NCBI GenBank assembly: GCA_027924645.1 | Contig: BSBN01000187.1 | Span: 13,968,001-14,032,000 of the forward strand | Source: Cunninghamia lanceolata | Lineage: Eukaryota; Streptophyta; Pinopsida; Cupressales; Cupressaceae | Length of the DNA stretch: 64,000 bases | Direction of reading: 5' to 3' | Part shown: positions 12,088-23,970 of the stretch, piece by piece | Layout: every line of letters starts with the position of its first letter | How positions within the stretch are numbered: position 1 is the stretch's first letter | Translations under genes and position numbers: made by a program | The notes under the pieces: model-generated | Seen by the model: the letters and a program-made list of their open reading frames with translations, nothing else | Told to the model about the DNA's origin: nothing | Database searches by the model: none

Positions 12088-12373
12088 TATTAGAATTTGT
12101 AGAATCTATAAGATGATTGCTAATCACAAATTTGAAGTGAATTGGAAGTCAATATGACAAGTACATATAGCCTTGAGCAACCTTGAGTTATTGGGAGTTA
12201 ATCCCATAACGTAAGGAGATCTCAAGTAGATGTGGCAAGCTAAGTGGAGTGAAAGAGTTCGAAGGACTCTTCATAACTACCACACACCCAACTGAGGTGT
12301 CTTATGCCATGTGCATAAAATGAGGCTTCCAAATGAGGCCAAATGAAAGCCAAATGAAATGTGTACACTAATA
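12088..12373 (-). repeat. 3' LTR of the non-autonomous element
   Basis: 286-bp LTR, starting TATTAGAATTTG on the plus strand and ending TACACTAATA. It is bounded by the purine tract at 12374-12382 and by target duplication CTCAT on its left. It differs from its partner by only a few substitutions that I can see, suggesting a fairly recent insertion. Confidence 0.85.
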
Positions 12374-14345
12374 CCCCCCCTTAAGCACAACTTAGGTGGG
12401 TGTAAAAGATGGGTCCCGGCAACAAGGCTTGATGAGGTACCCATGTACAAAAAAACTCTCATAAGTGGAGAAAGGTAGAAAACCCAATGGGAAAAACTAC
12501 CCCCCAAAAGAGAAAAAACAAGAAAGTGTACTAGACACTTTACAAAAATACCTGAAGGTGATAATCCTGCTATGAAGAATCTCTGGAAATCCTTCTGTGA
12601 AGCAACTCTGAACTGTGATGTAGCAACAGGTGATGATGATGTTGTAGTGGAAGTGTTCGTGACACATCTCAATACAATGCGGGAAAAATGTTGAAGAATG
12701 ATGGAGTAGTGGAAGTGATCTTGACATATCTTTGTGGAAGTGCTCTTGGCACAACTTAGAAATGCACTCAACACACCTCTATGAACCGCCCCATAATTCA
12801 ATATTTTTATCCCAATATTATTTGCGGCATTTTATAAATTAGTGCATGAATAACCCCCATAACTGAAAAAATGGAAAGAAAGTGTGGAAGTATTCTAGAC
12901 ACAACTCAATGAAGTGCTCTTGACATGATTCTATGGAAGTACTCTTTGGCACAACTCTAAAATGTTCAAGGCACATTCTGTACACCCCCCAGATTCAGGA
13001 TTAGGTGACTCCCTAGATTTGTGGCACATTATAACTTACTGCGTTATTACAATATAAATAGGTTAGATGCATGGGAAATGTGAAAATATTCACTTTTGCA
13101 AAAAGTGGTGCTCAATTTCGAGCTACCGAGCAAAAGTTATCACTAAAACAAGTTCCCGCAAAATAGACCTATTTTAATAAACTGGCACTAATTAGCAAAA
13201 AAAACGCCCATGGCGAGAGGGAAACTAGTCTTCCAATGACTCGTTGGATTTGGCAAAGAATGAAGAATACAATGGTTTAATTTTGTGAGGGGGAATTGGC
13301 CTCCTGCTAATCCAGGCCTCACCCTTCGTCTTCGACAAGTGAAAATACAAGGGTTTTTAAAAACCATACTTCCTTGAGATCAATTTGCCCCAAAGTTTTA
13401 AAAGCCCCTACCCCTATTTTAACACAAAACAAATACCAATTTTGATAAAATTTTGAAAAGCCATATTTTAAATACTTTCAAAAACAAAATTAGGGCATTA
13501 GTTTGAGATTTCAAGCCCAAATTTTTAGGGCAGAATAAGGCAGAAAATGCAAAAGAAACAGGGGTGGCCAGATAATGGCTGACAAAGGAGGCCTTCGTAC
13601 CTAATTTCAAGGCTTGAGTGGTGGAAGAAATCTGTGGGCAGAAGATCAATGGTCGTTGGGGCCAAGCGGTAGAAATAGTCAATTGAGATCTGGGTGCCCA
13701 AAAGGAGTTGTGGATGCATGTAACAACCTAGAGAATGCAGATCTATATCCACGGAGGATGGCAAGGGTGTGGAACAGGAGCCGGGTAAGGCTGAGCAACC
13801 TGAGAGATCCTGTGGAGCGCCCAAGTGTGAATGAAGGGCCGCGCGTTGAGAGCGGACCTAGAGGTGGCCGACTAAGGAAGACCAAGGTCGCCTATCAAAC
13901 TCTCTGCCTGTGTCGACAAAAAAACAAATTTAAATCTATAAGTATAAAACCTACAACAAAATGGTTGAGACTTTGACGTTTGATGGGCGAAACTAGTGAC
14001 CATGAGCGGCTTGTGACAAAATACTCCTTGAATGGAGAAACAGACCCAAAATGGCACCCAATACTAGAGGATCATAGAAGCTATGTGAAGAAGGCCGAAT
14101 GGCCTAAAAATCTTCAAGTCCACATGATGACTTTTACATGCTAAGCACAAAAGGCATGGGAATTGGCAGATGAATGCCTTGACTCCCCTCTACAACATGG
14201 GCTTTGTCACCTTTCAGAGAGCGACCAGATCACTTGCACACCATAGTGGAACAAGAAGTAAGCATCCAAACAATGGATGAACAGACGGATGACAACTCGA
14301 CTAGCAATTTAGACTCCAAACAGAACTAGCAACGAGATTAAACTT

Positions 14346-14357
14346 GCTCTGATACCA
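14346..14357 (-). promoter_or_regulatory. Primer-binding site (initiator-Met tRNA type)
   Basis: On the minus strand TGGTATCAGAGC begins immediately after the LTR with no spacer. This is the standard plant primer site complementary to the 3' end of initiator methionine tRNA, where reverse transcription starts. Confidence 0.85.
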
Positions 14358-14643
14358 TATTAGAATTTGCAGAATCTATAAGATGATTGCTAATCACAAA
14401 TTTGAAGTGAATTGGAAGTCAATATGACAAGTACATATAGCCTTGAGCAACCTTGAGTTATTGGGAGTCAATCCCATAACTTAAGGAGATCTCAAGTAGA
14501 TGTGGCAAGCTAAGTGGAGTGAAAGAGTTCGAACGACTCTTCATAACTACCACACACCCAGCTGAGGTGTCTTATGCCATGTGCATAAAATGAGGCTTCC
14601 AAATGAGGCCAAATGAAAGCCAAATGAAATGTGTACACTAATA
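14358..14643 (-). repeat. 5' LTR of the non-autonomous element
   Basis: Partner of 12088-12373, followed on its right by target duplication CTCAT (14644-14648). On the minus strand it leads directly into the primer-binding site, so it is the promoter-bearing LTR. Confidence 0.85.
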
Positions 14644-14648
14644 CTCAT

Positions 14649-16472
14649 ACATGTATGCAATTTCATATGTGGTTAACTAATGTAATCTGATCTATGTTTT
14701 TGTTTGATTTTCTAGATTTTTAGAACAATTATTCTAGAAAAAGAAATTACTTTGAAAACAAACTAATCTAAAGAACTTTGAAAGTAAATTGATCTAACAA
14801 TGCAAATCCTATTTATCCTATCAATGAAATTGCAATATTAAATTACTACTCCCAAGAGAAAATTTAGATTTTCTAATTACTATATACAAAAACACTAAGG
14901 AACCTTGAATATGAGATGCACAGAGCCTCCACAACCCTTAGAAATCCTTGTGTTGGCAACCTCTTGGTCCTCTTGCAATAGTGGGGATATCCTCTTGGCA
15001 ACAACATGAAAGAGAATGCAAAAGAGCTTTTGAAAGATTGAAATATGAGCTAATGAGCACTATGGCTTGCGATTTGGGTAGCGTATCAATGCAATATGAA
15101 ACTTTTAGCAAAGATTAGATGAAACAACAAAAAAACAAAAGGCTCGAATGTCTTGTATAAGCATATGGATGCTAGTTGGAGAGCGAAAACCTGGAAAGAC
15201 TAGATGCACAAATGAAATTACCTCCCATAAGGGGGGCTTTGAAGCTTAACAACAATGAAAGATAATGCAAAGAAAGCTTGGAAGCTTTGAAATACTAAAG
15301 AAAGAAACTAAGAGGATCAAGGTCCTGTTAAGAAGCTTGAAAACACTTGTGAAGAAGGAAAGAGCATTCTCCAACTTGAGAAAATAATGGAGAGGTGAGG
15401 AGTATTTATAGGTTGGAAGAGGTTATGAGAGGTGGAATTCATAGAGAAGTTAACTCAATTGATTAAACAGTTAACATGCTTGATTGATGAGTGAACTAGA
15501 TTGATTAGGGAGTGATCAAGCCAATATAGCTTATCAGTGAAGCAAAAATATAATTAGCATGAATGCATGAGTTGACAAGTTGAGATAAAAAGGAGCTAAT
15601 TATGCATGCTTGGAGGCTTCGAATAGTTAACTCTATGTTTAGACCAAAAACTTATGCAAATAGGAAGAAAAATGAGTCAAAATGAATCTTTTTCACGTCC
15701 AAAACTCAAGTTTTCCTATGGGTAGAAAAGACGATAGGGTCACCCCTTTTACCAGTCTTGGTTGCCCGGGGGTGACCCATGGGCAACCCACAGAGGGGAG
15801 GTCCTGGGTTAGAAAGCGGGGTTGGAGATTGTTAGTCAGGGGGAAAGGAGGTGAACTGCCTCCAGAAACTAGTCGAAAGGGGGTCAAAATCCAAATCTCC
15901 ACTTCCAAAAGTCAGATCTCCTAGGGGAGATCCTAAAATAATAGGGGGAGATTTTGATTGGTTCACCAAAACTAAAAACTAAAAGTTGGAGATGGCTTGG
16001 AAGGTCCTCTAGAGGGCTCCTAGGGGTGGGAATGGATGATAAACACTAGGGAAAGGTCAAATGACAACAACAAGATGAATACAAGGCCTAGAGATGAAGT
16101 CGCAAACACCTGAAACAAAAATTGACAAGTGTCGAAAGTGGGGAGAAGGTTAGCACGACAAAGGGGAAACAACAAGAGGAGAAAAAACCCAAATGCTACC
16201 AAGAGAATCACCACTAAGAGGACATTATTTCACTCTTAGATGTATGTGACAAAGATTGTGAGTCATCATCAGGGTCCTCATGGAGGCTGTGCATGATTTT
16301 GGTGCTTACAATGTCAAGTACACATTGGGAATGGCTTTGAGTGATTACTTGTGTTTCATCTCATGCCTCTAAGAAAATCCCTCCTAGGTCTAGCTGAGCT
16401 CAAAGTCTAGGAGAGTATACCCACTTTCGTTAGTTGACCATAACCATCCTCAATCTATGGATGAGCCCCGTT
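14649..16472. other. Decayed repeat sequence between two elements
   Basis: The first bases continue the interrupted gag frame, then similarity fades. A TATA-like AGTATTTATAGG at about 15409 within purine-rich repetitive sequence suggests an old LTR, but I cannot place its borders. A G-rich segment at 15737-15788 holds interleaved inverted repeats described under findings. Open frames 15682-15924 (+) and 15693-15908 (-) have no recognisable protein content. Confidence 0.4.
15737..15788. repeat. Interleaved inverted repeats (A-B-A'-B')
   Basis: GGGTCACCCC (15737-15746) pairs with GGGGTGACCC (15769-15778), and GGTTGCCC (15760-15767) pairs with GGGCAACC (15781-15788). The arms interleave, so an RNA copy could form an H-type pseudoknot or two alternative hairpins. 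No known function. Confidence 0.5.
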
Positions 16473-16477
16473 CTCAC

Positions 16478-18653
16478 TGTTGGAGTACTTGACAACACTG
16501 AGAGGAGGGGGTGAATCAATGTTGTAGAAAACAAAACACTTTAATCACTTTTATCTCAAACTTTAAAAACAGAAGTAGTTACTGACTTAGGTTTTATCAA
16601 TGCGAGAGACCGTGCATTAAAGAATTGAACAAACAAGTATAAAGGAAAAATGAATCACGTAACAAATGAGACCATAAGACAAAGATTTTAGGAGTGGAAA
16701 GTCCTCTTCGGGTAGGAAGACCACTCAGTAAATGCCTCACTGGCATATTCAAAAAGCATGCCTTACTGGCTATAGAAAAGATATCTCACTGACTTTTTAT
16801 CACTGCCTCACTCACTTGTCTTTATCATTGCCTCACTGGCATATCACAATCACATGAATACAATAGAGAATTTGAATCAATATAGAGGGTTACTCTATTT
16901 CTTTACAATGCATATCTTGACCATCTCGTTTATTTGAGATTCAAGAGATTATAACCAAAAACTGTGCATATCAACTTAGGAATGCTTTTTCATTAACACT
17001 GATATTATCTCAATGATATTTTGAAAACAATATCATCAACACAACACTAGGTGCTTACATCATGTCTTTTTTATATTATCTTACATCCTATCATTCCTTT
17101 AATCAAATAGTTTAAACTTGTAACAGAATCATTCCAACTATCTTTGGCAGTTTAGAACTGAAACAATAACTATCCAAATCAAATGGTTGAATAGACCCAT
17201 ATAGAAGAATGTAGAAACTTTCACAAAGCCTTTGAAGATATTACAATAATCAGCCTTTAAGGTAATTCATATATTTAAGAAATGTATTTCCAACCAGTTA
17301 CCAAGGCTTAATCATATGAGGGCAAGATAAACAGAGTGTAAACAAACTGCCCTCAAGAACACTGCAAGAGACCCTAGTGTCAAGTCATGTGGGTGAATCC
17401 TTCTCAAACCCTAACCAAACCAAAGACAAAGTTTATCAATAGTTTACAATCCCTATCCTCAAACTTCCCTTGTCTGAAAACTGTTTTCCATTCTAATAAC
17501 TATTTTTTTCAACAAAAAGAATAAGTGAAATAAATGAATAAACGAATCGCAACTCAAAGTCAAAAACTTCATAATAGAAACCCAAGCTATAGTTTAAGAC
17601 TATCATGGCTTGGAGAGTAATGAATATGCAAGATCTCTTCAACTAGACATAATCAACAATGTTAAAACACATAAACAACCTTCTTCTTATATACTCTATG
17701 TTATGAGACATAATTGTAAACTATTCAAGAACAAAGAATAAATTCCATTCACCATTTTTTATTAGCTCAAGAACCCACATAAAACATCAAAGCAAAACGT
17801 CCAGAAGAGATCACAAAGAAAGATATCACCTGAAGTAGCCAACAACTGAAAGCATTTTTGTGCCTTTGAGCTCTAAAAGACTAACAATAAATGTCAAGCT
17901 CATTTCTGCATGTCGAGCATTGTCAAATTTCTAAGATCCCTCTTTTATTATAGCTAAATCCTACAACATTTTACATACAAATGAAACCCTATGTTGAGAG
18001 ACATTATGTCTCTAAGTTTGACCTTACCAAATGAAGTTACAAACAAAGTTTTTTGTGCATTCTATACCCTATCCAACGAGAGATCTAGCATGCCCTAAAA
18101 TGGGTTGGTCACACTGAACTTTTAACACAACCTTTTACCTATTGAGCATGCCCAACACCTGCTAGGCAGGTTGCAACTTAAGTGCCCGAAAATGACCTTG
18201 ATTATATTTGAAATTCAAACCAAATCAACACACTTTAACCTTTCATAAATGAAATGATGCCCATAATAAGTCTATCAACCAAGACTATGATCATAACCTA
18301 GTCGACAACTTTAAACTACAACATGTCTTCACACTTTGTCAAATTGCCTTTAACAATAGCAAACTGAAACATAATGAAACTGATGTAACAAAGTGCTGCC
18401 ATCAAATAATATCCATGTAGCATAGAATATCAAATACCAAGAATGCAGTCGAAATAAAGTCACTGAAAACCACATTATGCAAGTTTTGAGTCCACTGTAA
18501 TGTACATCATGAATGTCAACCAAATACCTGTCACATAGAACAATAACCAAATACCTCCACCAACTGTCATGATGCAATTGTCATTGTACCATAGTGCCAC
18601 AAACCTGAGAGTGTGTGTATTTGTCATCAAGGACAACAACTGAGAGGGCAACA
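16478..18653 (-). repeat. 3' LTR of the Copia element
   Basis: 2176 bp, holding a single copy of the 374-bp block found three times in the partner LTR (about 17693-18065). On the minus strand TATATAAG (17693-17686) is a plausible TATA box. The flanking purine tract lies at 18654-18670. Confidence 0.9.
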
Positions 18654-19146
18654 AACTCCCCCTTTGTCCTTGAGGGCAAAATACAACTCTCTCCCCCCCT
18701 TTTTGCATAAAGACAAAGGGAGGAAGAATTGTGTAATTGCCTCAAAGATAGAACAGGAACCATAAGCTAGTATGCTACAAAAATAAATGATAAGAAAAAA
18801 TAGGAAATATAATTATACCATCATTGGCCAATGTAGCACAAGGTATCTAGAATGTCCTAAAACATCACTACACTATAAGTACCAAAGAATGAACATATAA
18901 ATGAACATGTATTATAGTAAATATCATAGCAAGAAATATAAAGTACTATCAAGGACAATAATGGAATATGCCAAACATGTGAAACAACAGACCATCAAAG
19001 ACCAAAAAAAATGTAGATTTGATAATTGTCACAACAAAAAACCTGTATATGCCAGAGCATCATTGTACATACTCCCCATGAACTGACAACATCAGGGATG
19101 AAAAATAAGCTAAGAAGCTCCCCGTGAGACCAAGATCAGAACTGAA

Positions 19147-19944
19147 TCATTTGAGAGAATCAAGGGAGAGAACACCAAATCTATCCCTCAGACCTTCAAA
19201 AGCTTCTTTTGGGAGTGGCTTTGTAAAAATATTAGCCACTTGATCACGTGAAAAGACATATTCTAGAGCAACTTCATTGGACAAAACTTTTTCTCTTAAG
19301 AAATGGTAACAAATGTCAATATGCTTTGTTCTAGAGTGCATTACAGGATTCTTAGAAATGTTTATTGTGCTTGTATTGTCACAGAGAATCTTAACAGGCT
19401 TAGATACCTCAACTTAAATGTCTTTCAAGGTCTGAATCATCCATAGCACTTGTGTGCAACGAGTAGCAACAACAATATATTCTGCTTTAGCAGTTGATAG
19501 AGACACAGATTGTTGTTTCTTGCTATGCCAAGCTACTAATCTACCTCCTAGAAAGAATGCACCTCAAGAAGTGTTTTTCCTGTCATCAATATTGCCCACC
19601 CAGTCAACATCAGTGAAGGATATCAAAGAAAAATCATTGTGTCTTGGATACCATAGGCCATAATCAATAGTACCTCTAATGTATCTAAAAATTCTCCTAA
19701 CAACATTAATATGTGATTGCTTAGGTGCAGGTTGAAATCTAGCAGTTAAGCACACTGCCTACATGATGTCAAGTCTTGTTGCTGTCAAGTATAACAAGCT
19801 ACATATCATTGATCTGAATAAAGTATGATCTATATCAGGCAAGTCAACATCTTTACCCAATTTACAACGAACTTCCATAGGAGTGCCAACTGGTTTGTAC
19901 TCATCCATTTGAAACCTTTTTAGCATCTCTTTAGCATATTTCAT
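19147..19944 (-). pseudogene. Copia RNase H and end of reverse transcriptase
   Basis: Successive minus-strand pieces read AKEMLKRFQMDEYKPVGTPM, then the RNase H domain with FTDVDWVGN, LSTAKAEYIV, ILCDNTSTI and RTKHIDICYHFLREKV, then the Copia C-terminus IFTKPLPKEAFEGLRDRFGV. Breaks include TAG after LDIM (about 19758), TGA after RKNTS (about 19564) and TAA after LKDI (about 19418). The catalytic acidic residues (D of TDVDW, E of KAEY, D of CDN) are still present. In the active element this domain degrades the RNA strand of the RNA/DNA hybrid. Confidence 0.85.
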
Positions 19945-20813
19945 TTCAGATATAAGAAAGAAAGTTCACGAAGCATTGACATTTCAAACTTAGATTGCAT
20001 GATTTTTGGAAAAGTAGAGCATAATTCATCATCATTGCTGCCAAAGATAATATCATCTACATACAGAACAACACTTAGTATGCTATCACCTTTCATTATG
20101 TAGTATAAGTTGCTATCCACTCCTTTTTTGAAACCTTGAGCTTGTAAGTGTTTGTCAAGATTAGAATACCAAGCTTGAGGAGCTTGTTTTAGGCCATAAA
20201 GTGCCTTTTTCAGCCTGTATACATGATCTTCTTTTCTAGAACATACAAACCCTTCAGGTTGTTCCATGTATACTTCCTCTTCAAGGTCACCATTCAAAAA
20301 AGTTGTTTTAACATCCATTTGGAAAACTTTGAAATTCTTGTAAATAGAAAATGCAAGAAATATTCTTATTGCCTCAAGTCTAGATACAGGGGCAAAGGTT
20401 TCATCAAAATCTATACCCTGAATCTGAAAGTATCCCTTACAAACTAATCTTGCCTTATTTCTAATTACATTCCCTTGATCATCAAGTTTGTTTCTAAAAA
20501 CCCATTTGGCACCAATAATATTTTTATCCTTGGGTCTAGGAACTAATTCCCATGTTTTATTTTTCTCAATCTGATCTAGTTCCTCTTTGATAGCATTAAT
20601 CAAAGATTCATCCTTACTAGCTTCAACATAAGTTTTAGGCTCAAATTGAGAAAGTAAGCAAAGATGTACTTGATCACTTGCATTTGTAAGCTTCCTTCTT
20701 GTTTGAACTCCTATAGATTTATCTCCAATAATATGTCCTTGAGGATGGTTCTTTTGAATAGACTTTGAAGGAGTCTTAGATGTTGACACCTCAGGTGTAG
20801 CAGGTGCACTCAC
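19941..20813 (-). pseudogene. Copia reverse transcriptase (RVT_2)
   Basis: 290-residue open frame with the Copia RT signature in order: [84 protein letters not shown] and the catalytic YVDDIIFGS. It keeps its catalytic Asp residues. The region upstream (about 20814-21149) is an acidic linker with stops that continues to the integrase. Copies genomic RNA into DNA in the cytoplasmic particle. The RT frame itself looks intact, but the surrounding polyprotein is broken. Confidence 0.9.
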
Positions 20814-21149
20814 TAGATTATCTTCCTCTTCCTCTAATTTCTCCTCTTTTTCAGATGGAAGAACTTCTTCCTTTTCTTCATCTTGCTATTTAAATGGCTG
20901 CAACACTTCATCAACTTTTACATTAGTACTTTCAACCATTCTTCTCAATCTTTAATTGAAACATTTATAATCTTTACTATGAGTGGAGTATCCTAAGAAG
21001 ATACCTTCAGCACAGTGAGATTCAAAACTTCCTAAGCTTTCATCATCTCTCTTAATGAAACATTTACTGCCAAAAATTCTAAAATATTCAACATTTGCAG
21101 GTCTACCATACCATAATTGATAAGGAGTATAGTTAGTTTTTACCCTTAA

Positions 21150-21797
21150 CTATACTCTATTTAAGGTATAGACTGTTGTATGAACAACCTCTTTCCAGTA
21201 GACATTTGGTAGATTTGCATCATGCAGCAATGTTCTAGCCATTTCTTTCACAGTTCTGTTTTTCCTCTCAGCAACACCATTTTGTTGTGGTGTTCTAGAA
21301 GTTGAATATTGCCTCTTGATTCCATGTTCTTCACAATAATCAATGAAATCTCGTGAGGTATATTCCCCACATTTATCTGACCTAAGGCATTTTATTTTTA
21401 GATCTGATTCCCTTTCTACCATCTTCCTGAAAATCTAAAATATGTTAAAAGCTTTAGATTTATGTTTCAAAAATGTAACCCAAGTCATTTTGGTGTAATC
21501 ATCTATGAAAAGCATAAAATAACATTCACCATTTAAAGATCTAATCCTTGTAGGACCACATAAATCATAATGAACTAATTGCAAGGGTTGAGTAGAAGAA
21601 TACTCCCTGGGTTTGAAGCTTACCCTGGTTTGCTTACCTTCTTGGAATTCTTTGCAGGTACTATTGCTGGGTTTTGAGATGATAAGCATGTTTCTCACAT
21701 TCTGGTTTTTGCTGATTTTAACTAGATTATCATAATTAATGTGTCCTAGCCTCCTATGCCACAATTTGCTTTCTTCTACTTGGCTCATGAAGCACAC
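21150..21797 (-). pseudogene. Copia integrase
   Basis: Two in-frame pieces (21797-21435 and 21422-21150) are separated by a TAG. They contain the GAG-pre-integrase motif KLWHRRLGHINY, then the catalytic core with LVHYDLCGPT, MLFIDDYTKMTW, LRSDKCGEY and QNGVAERKNRTV, so the D,D,E residues are visible. In the zinc-binding HHCC motif the second Cys is lost: TCKEFQEGKQ has Phe where CxxC is expected. The integrase inserts the cDNA; this copy could not bind zinc normally even without the stop. Confidence 0.88.
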
Positions 21798-21944
21798 ATG
21801 TCCATGTTTACTATTGCTTGAAGTCTCATGAAGATTATAAATGTTGCCTTTAGTCCTTAGACCAGTTGCAAGAGCCTTCCCAGACTTCTTTTTGATTTCA
21901 CAACCTTGTGCACTAAATGTTACTTTGAAACTATTATCACATAT

Positions 21945-22148
21945 CTAACTCACACGTAGAAAATTATGAGTTAAACCTTCTACATAGTAAACATCATGTA
22001 GAGGAGTATCATCATCAAGCAAAATGGTACCTTTACCTTTGATCTGGACACAAAAATCATTTCCAAACTTGACAAAACCACAAAAGAAATCCGCATATTT
22101 AACAAATTTACTTCTATCACCAGTCATATGGTTAGAGAAACCACTATC
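21945..22148 (-). pseudogene. Copia aspartic protease
   Basis: The motif VVDSGFSNHMTGDRSKF carries the active-site D-S-G (codons 22148-22140) followed by the typical HMTG. It is in frame with the gag extension upstream, separated by a single TAG (22157-22155), and ends at another TAG at 21945. The usual Cys after DSG is Phe. It cleaves the polyprotein in the active element. Confidence 0.85.
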
Positions 22149-22154
22149 AACAAC

Positions 22155-22807
22155 CTATAGATCTTTCTTTTGAGCATGAAAGGTTATTTGAACTAGCATC
22201 ACATCATCCTTTTTAACATTTTGTTTCATTCTCCAAACCAGCTTAGTCTTTTCAGCATAAGGAGATGTCTTAGTTTGAGCTTTAGATTGTAAATCAAAAA
22301 CAAATATGTGAAATCTTTCTATGTGACCAAGATTTCCACAAGTAAAACATTTCAGTTTGTTCAAAAACTTAAACAGATTTCCATCAACAAAACTAGGCTT
22401 ACTTCTAGATACAAATCTGCATTCATTTGCCTTGTGTCCATATTGATTACAATTAAAATAGTAGCCAAAAAATTGCAGATTGAATCTAAGAGGATTACCT
22501 CTTTTTGCAATGGACTTTTTAGCAGCACTAAACCCATCATTGTTAGAATTGAACATTGTCCTTTTATCATCCCCAGACCACTCTTATCATTATGTGACTT
22601 TTGTTTTCCTAAGAGATGAGACAACTTGTCACTACTTTCACACATTGTAAGATTTTTCTTCAAACTGACAATTTCAGCCTCTCGAGTGCAACATTCTTTT
22701 TCTTTGACATTCAACTGTCCTTGAGTGACTTCTAAAATTTTCTTGTTTTCCTCCAGTTGTAGTTTCAGATCTAAGATTTGTTTTTCATATTCGGTAACCT
22801 GATTTTT
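22155..22807 (-). pseudogene. Copia gag extension with extra Cys/His motifs
   Basis: Two overlapping frames (22714-22361 and 22556-22155), continuous with gag after a TAG at 22808, contain a Glu/Lys-rich coiled-coil-like stretch (KQILDLKLQLEENKK; REAEIVSLKKNL). After a frameshift come knuckle-like motifs YYFNCNQYGHKANECR and CFTCGNLGHIERFH. The second lacks its last Cys. Such gag-protease spacers are common in Copia elements with large gag. Confidence 0.7.
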
Positions 22808-23899
22808 CTACACTATGACCTCCTTATTAAGTTTCTTTATTTCACTAAGGGCACATTTGAGTTCACCCTCAAGATCAACCTTAGTTTTAGATTGATCTAA
22901 TGTATTTATCATTTTATCTAAATTGACTTTTACCATGAACAAGGTTTCATCACCTTCTTTAGTAGATTCCTCTGAGCCACTGTTAGTAACATCAGAAAAC
23001 AAACTTTTCTTCTTTTTGAAGACATTTTTCTTCTTAAAGTTATATTGTTTTTTCTTACTTTGTTTTTTATCGTCTTCCTCATCACTATCAAGTTCTTTGT
23101 TTGGACATTTGGCTGCATAGTGTCCTATTTTGCCACAATTGAAACACTTAAAGGGTAACTTCCCTTTATATCTACCTGTTGAACCTCTTTTTAGTTTTCT
23201 CACTAAGACTAACTCATCATCATTCACTTTTTCAGGCTCAGAATTTATTTCATTATCCTTCTTAACAGTTTTGAAAGTAGTTTCTTTGTTAGGATTGTCA
23301 TTGCTAATTCTCATTTCATAGGCAGTAAAGATACCATGAAGAGCATCTACAGTTAACTTCTTCATGTCTCTTTCTTCAATAGCAGAAATCTTAGAATCAT
23401 ATTTGGGAGACAAGGTTCTTAACACTTTTTTAACAACAATTATCTCTTCTAGTTTTTCTCCTAGGCCTCTCATAGTGTTTATAGTTTCTTGGACTTTTTG
23501 AAGGTAATTAACTACCTTCTCTTCATCTGTCATTCTTAAGCCTTCAAACTTGGTTCTCAGAGCTTGAAGTTTAGCTTCTTTTATATCCTCATCACCCTCA
23601 TAGATGTTTGACAATTTTTCCCATATGGACTTAGTTGTTTTGCATTCCATGACCTTGACTAAGACATCATTGGATAGACCATAGCAAATGGCATTTACAA
23701 CCTTTGCATCACAATCATAATCTTTTTTCTCATCAGCAGTAGATGGTGTTCCTGAACCAGAACAACTAGTAGCAATTGCATTCCAGACATCAAAGCCTAA
23801 AGACTTTATTTGATGATTCATTCTATACTTCCAAAAGGCATAATCAATACCATCAAACAATGGTGCTCTGAAGGTAGAAAGACCTTCCTTGGATGACAT
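22808..23899 (-). pseudogene. Copia gag polyprotein (UBN2 type)
   Basis: 363-residue frame starting MSSKEGLSTFRAPLFDG, just inside the 5' LTR and primer site. It has the gag core (DYAFWKYRMNHQIKSLGFDVW; KSIWEKLSNIYEG; LQALRTKFEGLRM), a canonical CCHC zinc knuckle CFNCGKIGHYAAKC, and a Lys-rich region. The ATG at 23899 follows the LTR by 72 bp and is the natural start. The frame is intact up to TAG at 22808 and then continues into the extension. Forms the particle and binds RNA. Confidence 0.88.
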
Positions 23900-23955
23900 G
23901 GTATGTACTCCACCAGGAATCCCTTAGGTTTGTTAAACCTTTCAGACAAGGGTCT

Positions 23956-23968
23956 GGCTCTGATACTA
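23956..23968 (-). promoter_or_regulatory. Copia primer-binding site
   Basis: Minus-strand TAGTATCAGAGCC matches the initiator-Met tRNA primer site with one mismatch and lies 2 bp inside the 5' LTR, where reverse transcription would begin. Confidence 0.8.
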
Positions 23969-23970
23969 CT

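Larger units (their letters stand above)
12088..14643 (-). mobile_element. Non-autonomous LTR retrotransposon with TATTAG...CTAATA ends
   Basis: Direct repeats 12088-12373 and 14358-14643 (286 bp each, nearly identical, offset exactly 2270) bound a 1984-bp interior. Both repeats begin TATTAG and end CTAATA, an inverted terminal pair differing from the usual TG...CA. The target duplication CTCAT is at 12083-12087 and 14644-14648. Directly inside the right repeat, GCTCTGATACCA is the reverse of a primer site complementary to initiator-Met tRNA, so the element reads on the minus strand. Next to the left repeat AAGGGGGGG forms the polypurine tract. The interior encodes no gag or polymerase I can recognise. 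It includes a GC-richer stretch (about 13600-13910) unlike its surroundings. Size and content fit a TRIM/LARD-type element that depends on enzymes from another element. Confidence 0.85.

Noticed and set aside
13614..13976. Host gene in the GC-rich part of the LTR element
   Set aside because: No recognisable motif in either orientation; kept only as a possible captured fragment.
20223..20447. Plus-strand open frames within the Copia element (20223-20447, 22308-22619, 22923-23120)
   Set aside because: They are antisense shadows of the minus-strand gag and RT frames.
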